Source: Litsea cubeba
Taxonomy: Eukaryota; Streptophyta; Magnoliopsida; Laurales; Lauraceae
Direction: 5' to 3'
NCBI GenBank assembly: GCA_012931725.1
Contig: CM022953.1
Location: 30,263,453 to 30,327,452 of the forward strand
Length of the DNA: 64,000 nt
In this document: piece after piece, positions 11,902 to 22,300 of the stretch
How positions within the stretch are numbered: the first letter of the stretch is position 1
Layout: every line of letters begins with the position of its first letter
The notes under the pieces: generated by a model
Seen by the model: the letters and a program-made list of their open reading frames with translations, nothing else
What the model was told of the DNA's origin: nothing
Databases searched by the model: none
Program-made: the position numbers and the translations under genes

Positions 11902-13122
11902 TATTGTAAGGCTACTGGTCATGTTCTTGAAGAGTGCCGGAAGAAGAATCGCAATTCTACTTCCCGCCACTACATGCAATCAGCTCCTGGTACTTACAGC
12001 GTGCCGTCAGCTCCTAGTGCTTACACGGTGACCACTCCACCATATGCTTCATCTGACTTCAGTGGTTCTCTGCAGTATGATTCTTCCTCTCAACCTGGTT
12101 CCTCACACTCTGCGCCACCAGCTCCTCTCACCCCTGAGATGGTCAACCAAATGATCATCAATGCCTTAGCTTCAATGAACATTGCAGGTACCGCTTCCTC
12201 CCTTTCCAATACTTGGTACCTAGATTCTGGTGCCAGTAACCATATGACCACTTCAGCCCTAAATTTACAAAATGTTGTTCCTTACACTGGTCATGCTACT
12301 GTTCAAGCTGCCAACGGTAACCATCTTCCCATCATCTCTGTTGGTGATACCCCTAGTCCCTTACCTTTAACAAATGTTTTAGTTTCTCCTAATCTTGCTA
12401 CCAATTTAGTTTCTGTAGGTCAACTTATTGAAAATAACTGCAATGTCTCTTTTTCTCCTTCTGGTTGTGTTGTGCAGGACCAGGAGTCGGGGGAAGTGAT
12501 CGCGAGGGGTCCTAAGCGTGGCAGACTGTTTTCTTTACCAGTGTCTTCATTTATTCCAAATAATTCTTCACATCAGTTATTTTGTTTTTCCATTAAGAAT
12601 AATTCTCAGTTGTGGCATAATAGACTTGGTCATCCAAATGACACTACAATGTCTACTTTATTTCAAACTGGATTATTAAATAAACCTAGTGATTCTGCTT
12701 CGTTTGAATGTGATGCTTGTAAATTAGGAAAGAGTAAGACTTTACCTTTTCCTCACTCTAACACACGGAGCACTGCATGTTTTGACTTAATTCACAGTGA
12801 TGTTTGGGGCATTGCTCCGACTCTTTCTCATAGTCATTTTAAGTATTTTGTCACTTTCATTGATGACTACAGCAGATTTACTTGGCTTTATTTATTACAT
12901 TCAAAGTTTGATGTTCTTCATGCTTTTAAGATTTTTTTAAGCTATGTTGAAACACAATTCTCAACATGTATTAAGATTTTGCGATCAGACTCAGGGGGGG
13001 AGTATGTGTCCAATGACTTTCAAACTTTTCTGAACAATAAAGGAATCATTTCTCAACGTACTTGTCCGTATACTCCACAACAAAATGGAGTTGCAGAACG
13101 GAAAAAACAGACATCCCCTTGA
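11902..13122 (+). pseudogene. Copia pol part 1: protease, GAG-pre-integrase, integrase core
   Basis: This is in frame with gag after its TGA. It starts with the rest of the second zinc knuckle and a Ser/Pro-rich spacer. The aspartic protease motif WYLDSGASNHMT lies at about 12214-12249. The zinc-binding GAG-pre-integrase region carries LWHNRLGHP and, downstream, CDACKLGKS. The integrase core shows IHSDVWG, FVTFIDDYSRFTW, LRSDSGGEY and TPQQNGVAER, so all three acidic catalytic positions (D, D, E) appear present. The frame is lost in the six-A run at 13102-13107, after which translation ends within a few codons at 13122 while the downstream domain continues in another frame. Confidence 0.9.
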
Positions 13123-14923
13123 TGTAACTAGAACACTTCTCATTCAATCTTCTGTTCCCCCTCGTTTTTGGACTGAAGCCCTCAACACCGCAGTTTATCT
13201 CATCAATCGCCTTCCATCCCATACCATTGATCATTTCACACCTTATTTTAAACTGCTTGGGCAACAACCTGTGTTTGATCACCTTCATACATTTGGATGT
13301 GTTTGTTTTGTTCATCTTCCTCTCACGGAACGAACAAAACTAACTGCGCAATCTCGCAGGTGTGCATTTTTGGGTTATGCCATTAATCAAAAAGGTTTTG
13401 TCTGTTATGATCCCATTGGACGTCGTATTAGGGTTTATCGCAATGTTATTTTCTTTGAAAATCAACATTTCTTCTCCACTCACATAGATTGTCCTCAACC
13501 ATCTTCACCAGCCCTCTTACCTGGTTTCTCAGATCCACCATCGGATCAAACTAATGTTACTAGATTTAATCCTGATTTTGTGTATCACAGACGAGAAAAA
13601 CCTACCACTGCAGATGGCCGTCCTCCCGATCCTCCACCGACCAATGGTTCTGTGCCTACCCCGAACTTACGTCGCTCCTCCAGAGATTCTAGACCGCCTG
13701 AGAGGTATGGATTTACCCATACTTCTTTGATGACAACTCTATCTTCTGTCCCTATCCCTAGCTCTTATTTGCAGGCTGTACAACAAGATTGTTGGAACCA
13801 GGCCATGCAGGAGGAATTGGATGCATTGGATCAGAATCACACCTGGGATATTGTGGAGTGTCCTTCAACAGTTAAACCCATTGGTTGCAAATGGATCTAC
13901 TCGATCAAACTTAAATCTGATGGGTCCTTGGATAGACACAAAGCTAGACTTGTGGCACTCGGCAACCGTCAGGAGTATGGGATTGACTATGAGGCAACAT
14001 TCGCACCTGTGGCAAAAATGACATCTGTTCGGTTACTTCTCGCCATTGCTGCATCTAAATCCTGGCCTTTATACCAAATGGATGTCAAAAATGCATTTCT
14101 CCATGGAGATCTGCATGAAGAAGTTTATATGCGGATACCACAAGGTGTACCATCTCCCTCAAAGCGGACTATCTGTCGACTGCGAAAATCACTTTATGGT
14201 CTAAAGCAAGCTCCTCGGGCATGGTTCGAAACCTTCCAGAGTCGCTTATGCGAGAATGGTTTTACCCAGAGTCCGTATGATCCATCTCTCTTTCTGTGCC
14301 ACACATCTACTGGTGTTACTGTACTTCTCGTATATGTTGACGATATTATTATCACTGGCACGGATGCTGGTATGATCAAATCTCTTCAAGCTTCTCTCAA
14401 AGATTCCTTCCGTATGAAGGATTTGGGCCCATTGCATTATTTTTTAGGCTTAGAAGTGCATCAATCTTCGAAAGGTCTATTTGTTAACCAACACAAATAC
14501 ACATCCGATCTTATCGAGTTGGCGGACCTTCAGGATTCTTCCCCTGTTGATACACCTGTAGAGGTCAATCTCAAGTTGAGTACAGATGATGGAGATCTTC
14601 TTCCTGATCCTCATACATACAGGCGTCTGGTAGGCAGTCTTGTCTATCTCACTATAACCAGACCTGACATCTCTTATGCTGTTAATCTTGTGAGCCAGTT
14701 CATGACAGCTCCTCGACACCTTCATTTGACAGCTGTAAAGCGGATTATTCGCTATCTGTTGCGAACTGTCCCTCGGGGTTTATATTATCCCAAGGATAAT
14801 CCTCTTCATCTGACCGCTTATGCTGATGCTGACTGGGCAGGCTGTCAAGACACACGCCGTTCTACTACTGGTTGGTGCATGTACCTTGGCAATTCTCTCA
14901 TTTCTTGGAAATGCAAGAAATAA
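13106..14923 (+). pseudogene. Copia pol part 2: integrase end, reverse transcriptase, RNase H start
   Basis: This continues integrase in the +2 frame after the homopolymer shift. The integrase C-terminal region is followed by the reverse transcriptase: ALDQNHTWDIVECP, GCKWIYSIK, KARLVALGNRQEYGIDYEAT and YQMDVKNAFLHGDL. The catalytic YVDD motif is at about 14332-14343 and is followed by GPLHYFLGLEV. The start of RNase H shows AYADADWAGCQDTRRSTTGW. TAA at 14921-14923 interrupts RNase H where related elements have a sense codon, and the same frame continues directly downstream. Reverse transcriptase copies the element RNA into cDNA in the particle. Confidence 0.9.
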
Positions 14924-15289
14924 GAACGGGTGTCTCGCTCTTCCACGGAAGCTGAATATAGGGCAATGTCATCTGCTTGTTCTGAGATCTTATGGCTACG
15001 GGGACTTCTTTCGACACTCGGGTTTGCTCAAACCTCTCCTACTCCATTGCATGCCGATAATACTGGAGCTATTCGAATCACTGAAAATCCCGTCTTCCAT
15101 GAACGCACCAAACATATTGAAGTTGACTGCCATTTTATTCGAGATGAATATAAGCGTGATGTCATTAGTCTACCGCATGTCCCTACAGAGTTTCAGTTTG
15201 CCGATATTTTCACTAAGGGACTTCCTCGGCCTCGTCATCAATTTCTTGTCTCCAAATTGCTGCTTTATGACTCCCCCGCATCAATTTGA
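14924..15289 (+). pseudogene. Copia pol part 3: RNase H C-terminal part
   Basis: This is in frame with part 2 after its TAA. It contains SRSSTEAEYRAMS, an ADNTGAIRI motif, HERTKHIEVDCHFIRDE and FADIFTKGLP, the typical end of copia RNase H. It stops at TGA 15287-15289, inside the start of the polypurine tract, which is the normal close spacing for this kind of element. Confidence 0.9.
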
Positions 15290-15296
15290 GGGGGGG
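15288..15296 (+). other. Polypurine tract
   Basis: GAGGGGGGG lies immediately before the TGTCAATCC start of the 3' LTR. It is the expected plus-strand primer site. Confidence 0.9.
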
Positions 15297-15535
15297 TGTC
15301 AATCCAGGCCCATCCATTTTGGCCCATATCCAGGCCCATTTGTAATTGATTGTGATTAGTCAAAGTTACTTAATGTTAGGATCTGTAATTGATATGTAAT
15401 TGATTGTGATTGATTATAATTAGGATTGTAATTAGGGAATTAGCCCTTATAAATATACAACAGTCGATCCTAAGAGCAAGGACATTGAACTCTATCTTTC
15501 TCATGTTCTGGAATTCATCTCTCTCAAAACTGATA
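15297..15535 (+). repeat. 3' LTR of nested copia element
   Basis: 239 bp and, by direct reading, identical to the 5' LTR. It is followed by the target duplication ATACC at 15536-15540, after which the split family 2 LTR resumes. Confidence 0.95.
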
Positions 15536-15596
15536 ATACCTGCAGAAAAAAGTTTCAGGTAGCTCCCAGTTATTTTCGTGACACAGTGTGTCGCAG

Positions 15597-15666
15597 GTCG
15601 ACCGAGCACCCCAGGATGTCGACCGCGCAGTGTATGATGTCGACCGAGCAAGGCATGATGTCGACC
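15597..15666 (+). promoter_or_regulatory. U3 GTCGACC boxes 3-6, exact 21-bp period
   Basis: GTCGACC starts at 15597, 15618, 15639 and 15660. The intervening bases are partly conserved (ACCGAGCA, GATGTCGACC). The spacing of two helical turns would put all boxes on the same face of the DNA. The TATA box follows about 135 bp downstream. Confidence 0.65.
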
Positions 15667-15798
15667 GAGTACGGGAAGACAGAATTGCGCAGAAACAGAA
15701 GTCTTGCATTAAAATTCAGGATTCTCATCTATTTCGTTTGGGACTCTTTCTAAACGAATTGTAGCCTATTTTGAACACTCTTAAGGGTTACCATAACC

Positions 15799-15808
15799 TA
15801 TATAAAGG
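15799..15808 (+). promoter_or_regulatory. TATA box of family 2 LTR (solo copy)
   Basis: TATATAAAGG is conserved in all four family 2 LTRs. A purine tract of GAGA/AAGAGA begins about 30 bp downstream, the likely start of the R region. Confidence 0.75.
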
Positions 15809-16092
15809 CATGTTTGGTTCGTTTTTAACAAGACACAAGAGAGATAGAAGAGAAGAGAAAAGAGAATAAAAGAGAGAGAGTTTTGGAGAGAAGAGAGTGT
15901 TGTTGCTGTGTGCAGTCTTGTTACAAGTTTCTACAGCAAGTGTGGACGAGGATGTGCTCTTGAAGATGGTGTTTCGTCCATAAGATAAGTGTCTCTCTGT
16001 TTATGCTTTAATTTCAATTTGTAAGGGATTGAGAGAGAGAGATTGTAGAGGGGAAGGGCTGTAGAAAAAGGTTTCTACTCTTATTCTGTAGA

Positions 16093-16267
16093 ACATCAAG
16101 TTGGTGCTTGGTGTCTGGGGTTTGGTGATCGTATCTGTTGGTGCAGATAAATTCTAAAGGGAGTAGGTGCTTCGTAGATAGTTGGTGCTATCTGAAACTA
16201 AGGGTTGGTGCTCTTTGTCGTTGGTGCGACTAAATAGATTCAGATCTGTTCCGGATTGGTGTTCGGA
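16093..16267 (+). other. Cluster of eight stem-loops with TTGGTG hexaloop (solo LTR)
   Basis: Eight loops TTGGTG (once TAGGTG) are each flanked by complementary arms. H1 16093-16114: ACATCAAG/CTTGGTGT. H2 16119-16130: GGT/ATC (longer in other copies). H3 16132-16149: TATCTG/CAGATA. H4 16160-16173: GGAG/CTTC. H5 16176-16193: AGATAG/CTATCT. H6 16200-16215: AAGGG/CTCTT. H7 16217-16230: GTCG/CGAC. H8 16250-16267: TCCGGA/TTCGGA. Stems differ but the loop is kept. Imperfect pairs are G-T on this strand, as expected for RNA. The cluster sits downstream of the TATA box and upstream of the LTR end, so it should lie in the transcribed leader. Its function is unknown. Confidence 0.8.
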
Positions 16268-16373
16268 CAGTCTTTGAACCGTGGACGTAGCCTTTCGGTG
16301 AACCACGTTAAATATGGTGTCCTTGTGTGATTTGATTTGCTTTTGTTGTTAAATTGGACCTGTTTTTTAAGGA

Positions 16374-16402
16374 ATCACTGATTCACCCCCCCTCTCAGTG
16401 AT
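16374..16402 (+). other. C-run hairpin near LTR end (solo LTR)
   Basis: Arms ATCACTGA (16374-16381) and TCAGTGAT (16395-16402) enclose a loop with seven C. The palindrome ATCGCGAT overlaps at 16401-16408, just before the LTR terminus at 16416. The same hairpin with a longer C-run is found in the other family 2 LTRs. Confidence 0.75.
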
Positions 16403-16416
16403 CGCGATATCTAACA

Positions 16417-19391
16417 CCGGTTAGAGAATTACGACCGAAACATGTTAATTTCCAACACTTAGGCTAGAAAACGGCCCGCCCGGGGTCCGGAATGGGAAAT
16501 GGCAGCGGGAAAGTTCCGAAACCGGCACGAGCAGTTCGCTCGAGGTAGAGTAACTTGTAGGAACTGACGGTACACAAATAGGGCTCCAGATTAGAGAATT
16601 ACGACCGAAACTTGGTAATTTCCAACACCTACGCTTGAAAACGGACCGACGGGGGTCTGGATTGGGAAACGGGCGCGGGAAAATTCCGAAACTGGCACGA
16701 ACACTTCGCTCGAGGGTAATGTAACTTGTAGGAATTGACGGTTCACAAATAGGGCTTCCGGTTAGAGAATTACGACCGAAACATATTAATTTCCAACACT
16801 TAGGCTCAAAAAAGGCCCGCCGGGGGTCCGGAATGGAAAACGTTTGCGGGAAAATTACTGAAATGGCACGAGCACTTCGCTCGAGGGTAGAGTAACTTGT
16901 AGGAATAGACGGTTCGCAAATAGGGCTCCAGATTAGAGAATTACGACCGAAACTTGGTAATTTCCAACAATTAGGCTCGAAAACGGCCCGCCGGGTTCCG
17001 GAACAGGAAACGGCCGTGGGAAAATTCCAAAACTGGCACGAGCACTTCGCTCGAGGGTAGAGTAACTTGTAGGAACTGACGGTTCGCTAATAGGGCTCCC
17101 GGTTAGAGAATTACAACCGAAACAAGTTAATTTCCAACACTTAGGCTCGAAAACGGACCGCCGGGGGTCCGAAATGGGAAACGGCCACGGGAAAATTCCA
17201 AAACTGGCATGAGCACTTCGCTCGAGGGTAGAGTAACTTGTAGGAATTGACGGTTCGCAAATAAGGCTCCCGGTTAGAGAATTATGACCGAAACATGGTA
17301 ATTTCCAACACTTAGGCTCGAAAACGGCCCGCCCGGGGTCCGGAATGGGAAACGGCCACGGGAAAATTCTGAAACCGGTACGAGCACTTCGCTTGAGGGT
17401 AGAGTAACTTGTAGGAACTAACGGTTCACAAATAGGACTCCAGATTAGAGAATTACGACCGAAACTTGGTAATTTCCAACACTTAGGCTCGAAAACGGCC
17501 CGACGGGGGTCCGGATTGGGAAATGGCCGCGGGAAAATTCCGAAACTTGCACGAACACTTCGCTCGAGGATAGAGTAACTTGTAGGAATTGACGGTTCAC
17601 AAATAGGGCTCCCGGTTAGAGAATTACGATCGAAACATATTAATTTCCAACACTTAGGCTCAAAAAAGGCCCGCCGGGGGTCCGGAACGGAAAACGTTTG
17701 CGGGAAAATTACTAAAATGGCACGAGCACTTCGCTTGAGGGTAGAGTAACTTGTAGGAACAGACGGTTCGAAAATAGGCTCCAGATTAGAGAATTACGAT
17801 CGAAACTTGGTAATTTCCAACAATTAGGCTCGAAAACGGCCCGCCGGGTTCCGGAACGGGAAACGGCCTTGGGAAAATTCCAAAACCGGCACGAACACTT
17901 CGCTCGAGGGTAGAGTAACTTGTAGGAACTGACGGTTCGCAAATAGGGCTCCCGGTTAGAGAATTACAACCGAAACATGTTAATTTCCAACACTTAGGCT
18001 CGAAAACGGACCGCCGGGGGTCCGGAATGGGAAACGGCCATGGGAAAATTCCGAAGCTGGCATGAGCACTTCGCTCGAGGGTAGAGTAACTTGTAGGAAT
18101 TGACGGTTCGCAAATAGGGCTCCCGGTTAGAGAATTAAGACCGAAACATGGTAATTTCCAACACTTAGGCTCGAAAACGGCCCGCCCGGGGTCCGGAATG
18201 GGAAACGGCCACGGGAAAATTCCAAAATCGGTATGAGCACTTCGCTCGAGGGTAGAGTAACTTGTAGGAACTGACGGTTCACAAATACGGCTCCAGATTA
18301 GAGAATTACGACCGAAACTTGGTAATTTCCAACACTTAGGCTCGAAAACGGCCCGACGGGGGTCCGGATTGGGAAACGGCCGCGGGAAAATTCCAAAACT
18401 GGCACGAACACTTCGCTCGAGGGTAGAGTAACTTGTAGGAACTGACGGTTCGCAAATAGGGCTCCCGGTTAGAGAATTACAACCGAAACATGTTAATTTC
18501 CAACACTTAGGCTCGAAAACGGACCGCCGGGGGTCCGGAATGGGAAACGGCCATGGGAAAATTCCGAAACTGGCATGAGCACTTCGTCGAGGGTAGAGTA
18601 ACTTGTAGGAATTGATGGTTCGCAAATAGGGCTCCCGGTTAGAGAATTACGACCGAAACATGGTAATTTCCAACACTTAGGCTCGAAAACGGCCCGCCCG
18701 GGGTCCGGAATGGGAAACGGCCATGGGAAAATTCCGAAACCGGTACGAGCACTTCGCTCGAGGGTAGAGTAACTTGTAGGAACTGACGGTTCACAAATAG
18801 GGCCCTAGATTAGAGAATTACGACCGAAACTTGGTAATTTCCAATACTTAGGCTCGAAAACGGCCCGACGGGGGTCCGGATTGGGAAACGGCCGTGGGAA
18901 AATTCCAAAACTGGCACGAACACTTCGCTCGAGGGTAGAGTAACTTTTGGGAATTGACGGTTCACAAATAGGGCTCCCGGTTAGAGAATTACGACCGAAA
19001 CATGGTAATTTCCAACACTTAGGCTCGAAAACGGCCCGCCCGGGGGTCTGGAAATGGAAACGGCCGTGGGAAAATTCTGAAACCGCCACGAGCACTTCGC
19101 TCGAGAGTAGAGTAACTTCTAGGAACTAACGGTTCGCAAGTAGGGCACCCGGTTAGTGAATTACGACGGAAACTTGGTAATTTCCAACACTTAGGCTCGA
19201 AAATGGCCCGCCGGTGGTTCGGAACGGGAAACGGCCATGAGAAAATTCTGAGCGAAGTTGAGTAACTTCACTCGAGGGTAGAGTAACTTGTAGGAGCTGA
19301 CGGTTCGCAAATAGGGCTCCCGGTTAGAGAATTAAGACCGAAACATGGTAATTTCCAACACTTAGGCTCGAAAACGGCCCGCCGGGGGTCC
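16417..19391 (+). repeat. Partial HOR copy before the first marker
   Basis: About 17.4 monomers between the solo LTR and the first GGATGGGGAAACAGCC marker. Its last part (17700-19391) matches the ends of the next two units, including the monomer starting GGGAATTGACGG near 18950 and the GAGCGAAGTTGAG monomer at 19250. Confidence 0.8.
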
Positions 19392-22300
19392 GGATGGGGA
19401 AACAGCCACGGGAAAATTCCAAAACCGACACGAGCACTTCGCTTGAGGGTAGAGTAACTTGTAGGAACTGACGGTTCACAAATAGGGCCTCCGATTAGAG
19501 AATTACGACCGAAACATGGTAATTTCCAACACTTAGGCTCGAAAACGGCCCGCCGGGGGTCCGGAATGGGAAACGGCCACGGTAAAATTTTGAAACCAGC
19601 ACGAGCACTTCACTCGAGGGTAGAGTAACTTGTAGGAACTGACGGTTCACAAATAGTGCTCTCGGTTAGAGAATTGCGACCGAAACTTGGTAATATCCAA
19701 CACTTAGGCTCAAAAACGGCCCGCCGGTGGTCCGGAATGGGAAACGGCCATGGGAAAACTCCGAAACTGGCACGAGCACTTCGCTCGAGGGTAGAGTAAC
19801 TTGTAGGAAATGACGGTTCGCAAATAGGGCTCCCGGTTAGAGAATTAAGACCGAAACTGGGTAATTTCCAACACTAAGGCTCGAAAACGGCCCGCCGGGG
19901 GTCCGGAACTAGAAACGGTCATGGGAAAATTCTGAAACTGGTACGACCACTTCGCTCGAGGGTAGAGTAACTTGTAGGAACTGACGGTTCGCAAATAGGG
20001 CTCCAGATTAGAGAATTACGACCGAGACTTGGTAATTTCCAACACTTAGGCTCAAAAACGGCCCGCCGGGATCCGGAATGGGAAAAAGACCGTTGGATAA
20101 TTCCGAAACCGGCACAAGCGTTTCGCTCGAAGGTAGAGTAACACGTAGGAACTGACGGTTTGCAAATAGGGCTCCCGGTTAGAGAATAACGACCGAAACA
20201 TATTAATTTCCAACACTTAGGCTCGAAAACGGCCCGCCAGGGGTCCGGAACGGAAAACGTTTGCTGGAAAATTTCGAAACCGGCACGAGCACTTCGCACA
20301 AGGGTAGAGTAACTAGTAGGAACTGACGGTTCGCAAGTAGGGCTCCCGGTTAGAGAATTAAGACCGAAACATGGTAATTTCCAACACTTAGGCTCGAAAA
20401 CGGCCCGAAAGGGGTCCGGAATGGGAAACGGCCGCTGGAAAATTTCCGAAACCAGCACGAGCGCTTGGCTCGAGGGTAGAGTAACTTGTAGGAACTGACG
20501 GTTCGCAAATAGGGCTCCAGATTAGAGAATTACGACCGAAACTTGCTAATTTCCAACACTTAGGCTCGAAAACGGCCCGACGTCGTCCGGAACGGGAAAC
20601 GCCTGCTGGAAAATTCCGAAACCAGCACGAGCGCTTTGCTCGAGGGTAGAGTAACTTGTAGGAACTGACGGTTCGCAAATAGGGCTCCAGATTAGAGAAT
20701 TATGACCGAAACATGCTAATTTCCAACACTTAGGCTCGAAAACGGCCCGACGGGGGTCCAGAATGGGTAACGACCACGGGAAAATGCCGAAAATGGCACG
20801 AGCACTTCGTTCGAGGGTAGAGTAACTTGTTGGAATTGACGGTTCGTAAATAGGGCTCCCGGTTAGAGAATTACGACCGAAACATGTTAATTTCCAACAC
20901 TTAGGCCCGAAAACGGCCCGCCGGGTTCCGGAAAGGGAAAAGGCCGTTGGATAATTCCGAAACTGGCCCGAGCACTTCGCTCGATGGTAGAGTAACTTGT
21001 AGGAACTGACGGTTCGAAAATAGGGCTCTAGATTAGGGAATTACGACCGAAACTTGGTAATTTCCAACACCTAGGCTCGAAAACGGACCGACGGGGGTCC
21101 GGATTGGGAAACGGCCACGGAAAATTTCCGAAACTTGCACGAACACTTCGCTCGAGGGTAGAGTAAATTGTAGGAATTGACGGTTCACAAATAGGGCTCC
21201 CAGTTAGAGAATTACGACCGAAACATATTAATTTCCAACACTTAGGCTCAAAAAAGGCCCGCCGGGGGTCCGGAATGGAAAACATCTGCGGGAAAATTAC
21301 TGAAATGGCACGAACACTTCGCTTGAGGGTGGAGTAACTTGTAGGAACAGACGGTTCGCAAATAGGGCTCCAGATTAGAGAATTACGATCGAAACTTGGT
21401 AATTTCCAACAATTAGGCTCGAAAATGGCCCGCCGGGTTCCGGAACGGGAAACGGCCTTGGGAAAATTCCAAAACCTGCACGAACACTTCGCTCGAGGGT
21501 AGAGTAACTTGTAGGAACTGACGGTTCGCAAATAGGACTCCCGGTTAGAGAATTACAACCGAAACATATTAATTTCCAACACTTAGGCTCGAAAATGGAC
21601 CGCCGGGGGTCCGGAATGGGAAACGGCCGCGGAAAAATTCCGAAACTTGCACGAACACTTCGCTCGAGGATAGAGTAACTTGTAGGAATTGACGGTTCAC
21701 AAATAGGGCTCCCGGTTAGAGAATTATGATCGAAACATATTAATTTTCAACACTTAGGCTCAAAAAAGGCCCGCTGGGGGTCCGGAACGGAAAACGTTTG
21801 CGGGAAAATTACTAAAATGGCACGAGCACTTCGCTTGAGGGTAGAGTAACTTGTAGGAATAGACGGTTCGAAAATAGGCTCCAGAATAGAGAATTACGAT
21901 CGAAACTTGGTAATTTCCAACAATTATGCTCGAAAACGGCCCGCCGGGTTCCGGAACGGGAAACGGCCTTGGGAAAATTCCAAAACCGGCACGAACACTT
22001 CGCTCGAGGGTAGAGTAACTTGTAGGAACTGACGGTTCGCAAATAGGGCTCCCAGTTAGAGAATTACAACCGAAACATGTTAATTTCCAACACTTAGGCT
22101 CGAAAACGGACCGCCGGGGGTCCGGAATGGGAAACGGCCATGGGAAAATTCCGAAGCTGGCATGAGCACTTCGCTCGAGGGTAGAGTAACTTGTAGGAAT
22201 TGACGGTTCGCAAATAGGGCTCCCGGTTAGAGAATTAAGACCGAAACATGGTAATTTCCAACACTTAGGCTCGAAAACGGCCCGCCCGGGGTCCGGAATG

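Larger units (their letters stand above)
9946..15535 (+). mobile_element. Copia family 1 retrotransposon, full length, nested
   Basis: A 5590-bp element with 239-bp LTRs at 9946-10184 and 15297-15535 that I read as identical. The 5-bp target duplication ATACC lies at 9941-9945 and 15536-15540. A primer site follows the 5' LTR and a polypurine tract precedes the 3' LTR. Domain order is gag (UBN2-like plus zinc knuckles), aspartic protease, GAG-pre-integrase, integrase, reverse transcriptase, RNase H, which is Ty1-copia order. The reading frame is broken by TGA at 11899-11901, an extra A in the A-run at 13102-13107, and TAA at 14921-14923. Identical LTRs argue for a recent insertion, so the lesions either pre-date it or are sequence errors. 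Confidence 0.97.
9708..16416 (+). mobile_element. Solo LTR of copia family 2, split by a nested copia element
   Basis: The LTR begins TGTTGGAATTTGAG at 9708 and ends ATATCTAACA at 16416. It is flanked by the 5-bp satellite duplication CCGGT at 9703-9707 and 16417-16421. Removing the nested element and one copy of its duplication leaves about 1114 bp, close to the 1118-bp LTR at 58016-59133, to which it is very similar (roughly 15 differences by eye). No internal region, primer site or second LTR is present, so it is a solo LTR, a usual product of LTR-LTR recombination. Its U3 carries 21-bp spaced GTCGACC boxes and a TATA box, and its R/U5 part carries the stem-loop cluster. The neighbouring monomers match those around the insertion at 58016. 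Confidence 0.92.

Noticed and set aside
15000..15360. Alternative plus-strand frame of 179 codons overlapping RNase H (14820-15359)
   Set aside because: It is a shadow of the RNase H frame, which has clear family motifs. The overlapping frame runs on into the LTR.
18947..19129. Recurring 60-codon plus-strand open frame (also at 23048, 27140, 30556 and 33120)
   Set aside because: It starts inside one monomer and ends in the next, and recurs only because the HOR recurs. It has no domain likeness and no codon signal.
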